5,194 bases of DNA. Source: JANMEX01 sp043744175 (lineage in GTDB: Bacteria; Pseudomonadota; Alphaproteobacteria; Rhizobiales; Rhizobiaceae). This document shows positions 4,898-5,194 of this stretch, in pieces; position 1 is the stretch's first letter, and each line of letters begins with the position of its first letter. The notes under the pieces are model-generated. The model did no database searches and had not been told where the DNA came from. It saw only the letters and a program-made list of their open reading frames with translations. The translations under genes and the position numbers were made by a program. The stretch spans positions 1 through 5,194 of the forward strand of contig JAYTVD010000111.1 in the NCBI GenBank assembly GCA_043744175.1. Direction: 5' to 3'.

Positions 4898-5194
4898 ATG
4901 AAAAAGATCATTATCGCACTTGGCGTTGCCCTCGTTTCCGCAACAGCCGCATTTGCTGACTCTTCAGCTTTGGACGTAAAGGCATCTGATGTTTACAACG
5001 CATCAGCTGTTGATAGCACAGCCACAGGCTCAATCGGCACAGCACCAGCATTGGAATTCCGTGCACACAATGGTGACGGTTCGCCGCAATATTTGCAGAA
5101 CAATTCCGTGTCAGACTACACAGCAACCGGTTCCATTGGTGCCGGCAGCCAAGTTCAAGAGAACAATCGCTATGGCGACGCTTCCCCGGTTTAT
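4898..5194 (+). CDS. Small secreted protein, tandem paralog 3, cut by window end
   Basis: This is a partial gene; 99 codons are visible and the frame is still open at the window end, so it is longer than its two 97-residue neighbours. Residues 1-20 are the same type of signal peptide (MKKIIIALGVALVSATAAFA). The mature part begins like the others (DSSALDVKA) but then carries a tandem internal duplication. TATGSIG...GDGSPQY (41-65) is repeated as TATGSIG...GDASPVY (75-99), an exact 34-residue period with 12 of 25 aligned residues identical by my count. No cysteine is visible. The start at 4898 follows the same leader logic as the paralogs (in-frame ATG at 4886 rejected). The 3' end and total repeat number lie outside the window, and the function is unknown. 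Confidence 0.82.
   Translation, partial: MKKIIIALGVALVSATAAFADSSALDVKASDVYNASAVDSTATGSIGTAPALEFRAHNGDGSPQYLQNNSVSDYTATGSIGAGSQVQENNRYGDASPVY

Noticed and set aside
4911..5126. Minus-strand ORF opposite paralog 3
   Set aside because: It lies wholly inside the + strand gene in a shadow frame and has no independent support.
4031..5194. CRISPR array or mobile element as explanation for the repeats
   Set aside because: The repeat unit is a whole gene plus leader of about 400 bp with diverging coding sequence; there are no short direct repeats with unique spacers, no transposase and no terminal inverted repeats.

Overview
The window looks like chromosomal DNA of an alphaproteobacterium, most likely from the Hyphomicrobiales/Rhizobiales side. 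The evidence is the sequence type of the dihydrolipoamide dehydrogenase, ArsC and DUF2867 proteins, a near-consensus alphaproteobacterial Pho box, and moderate GC in the core genes. I did not identify the genus. All supported genes are on the + strand. I see no rRNA, tRNA, CRISPR or insertion sequence.

Bases 2-2978 are ordinary metabolic genes. First comes the 3' part of a dihydrolipoamide dehydrogenase gene (E3 of 2-oxoacid dehydrogenase complexes), cut by the window start. Eight bases after its stop lies a textbook Pho box, then a secreted PhoA-type alkaline phosphatase gene closed by an intrinsic-type terminator hairpin. Next is a glutaredoxin-type arsenate reductase gene (arsC). The Pho box predicts that phosphate starvation induces the phosphatase. 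The arsC neighbour is chemically apt because arsenate enters by phosphate transporters, but the terminator suggests separate transcription.

Bases 2979-3547 hold an unusually strong intergenic hairpin (2995-3027) and a DUF2867-family gene with a good ribosome binding site. Bases 3548-4030 are an AT-rich stretch with no convincing gene. It holds a perfect TATAAT hexamer, several inverted repeats and one weak 33-codon ORF candidate preceded by a Shine-Dalgarno-like sequence.

Bases 4031-5194 are the unusual part: a tandem array of at least three paralogous genes for small, cysteine-free secreted proteins. Two are complete (97 aa); the third is cut by the window end. Each gene starts exactly 45 nt after a CCTCCC motif, in a nearly invariant leader with a GGGC/GCCC hairpin. 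The first two are each followed by a hairpin that displays UCCUCCC, an anti-Shine-Dalgarno-like sequence, in its loop. This arrangement recalls the CUCCUCCC-loop 'cuckoo'/CcsR small RNAs of alphaproteobacteria, so the array may encode both secreted peptides and 3'-UTR-derived regulatory RNAs. The peptides share TATGSIG and GDGSP motifs, and the third carries an internal tandem duplication. Their function is unknown to me.
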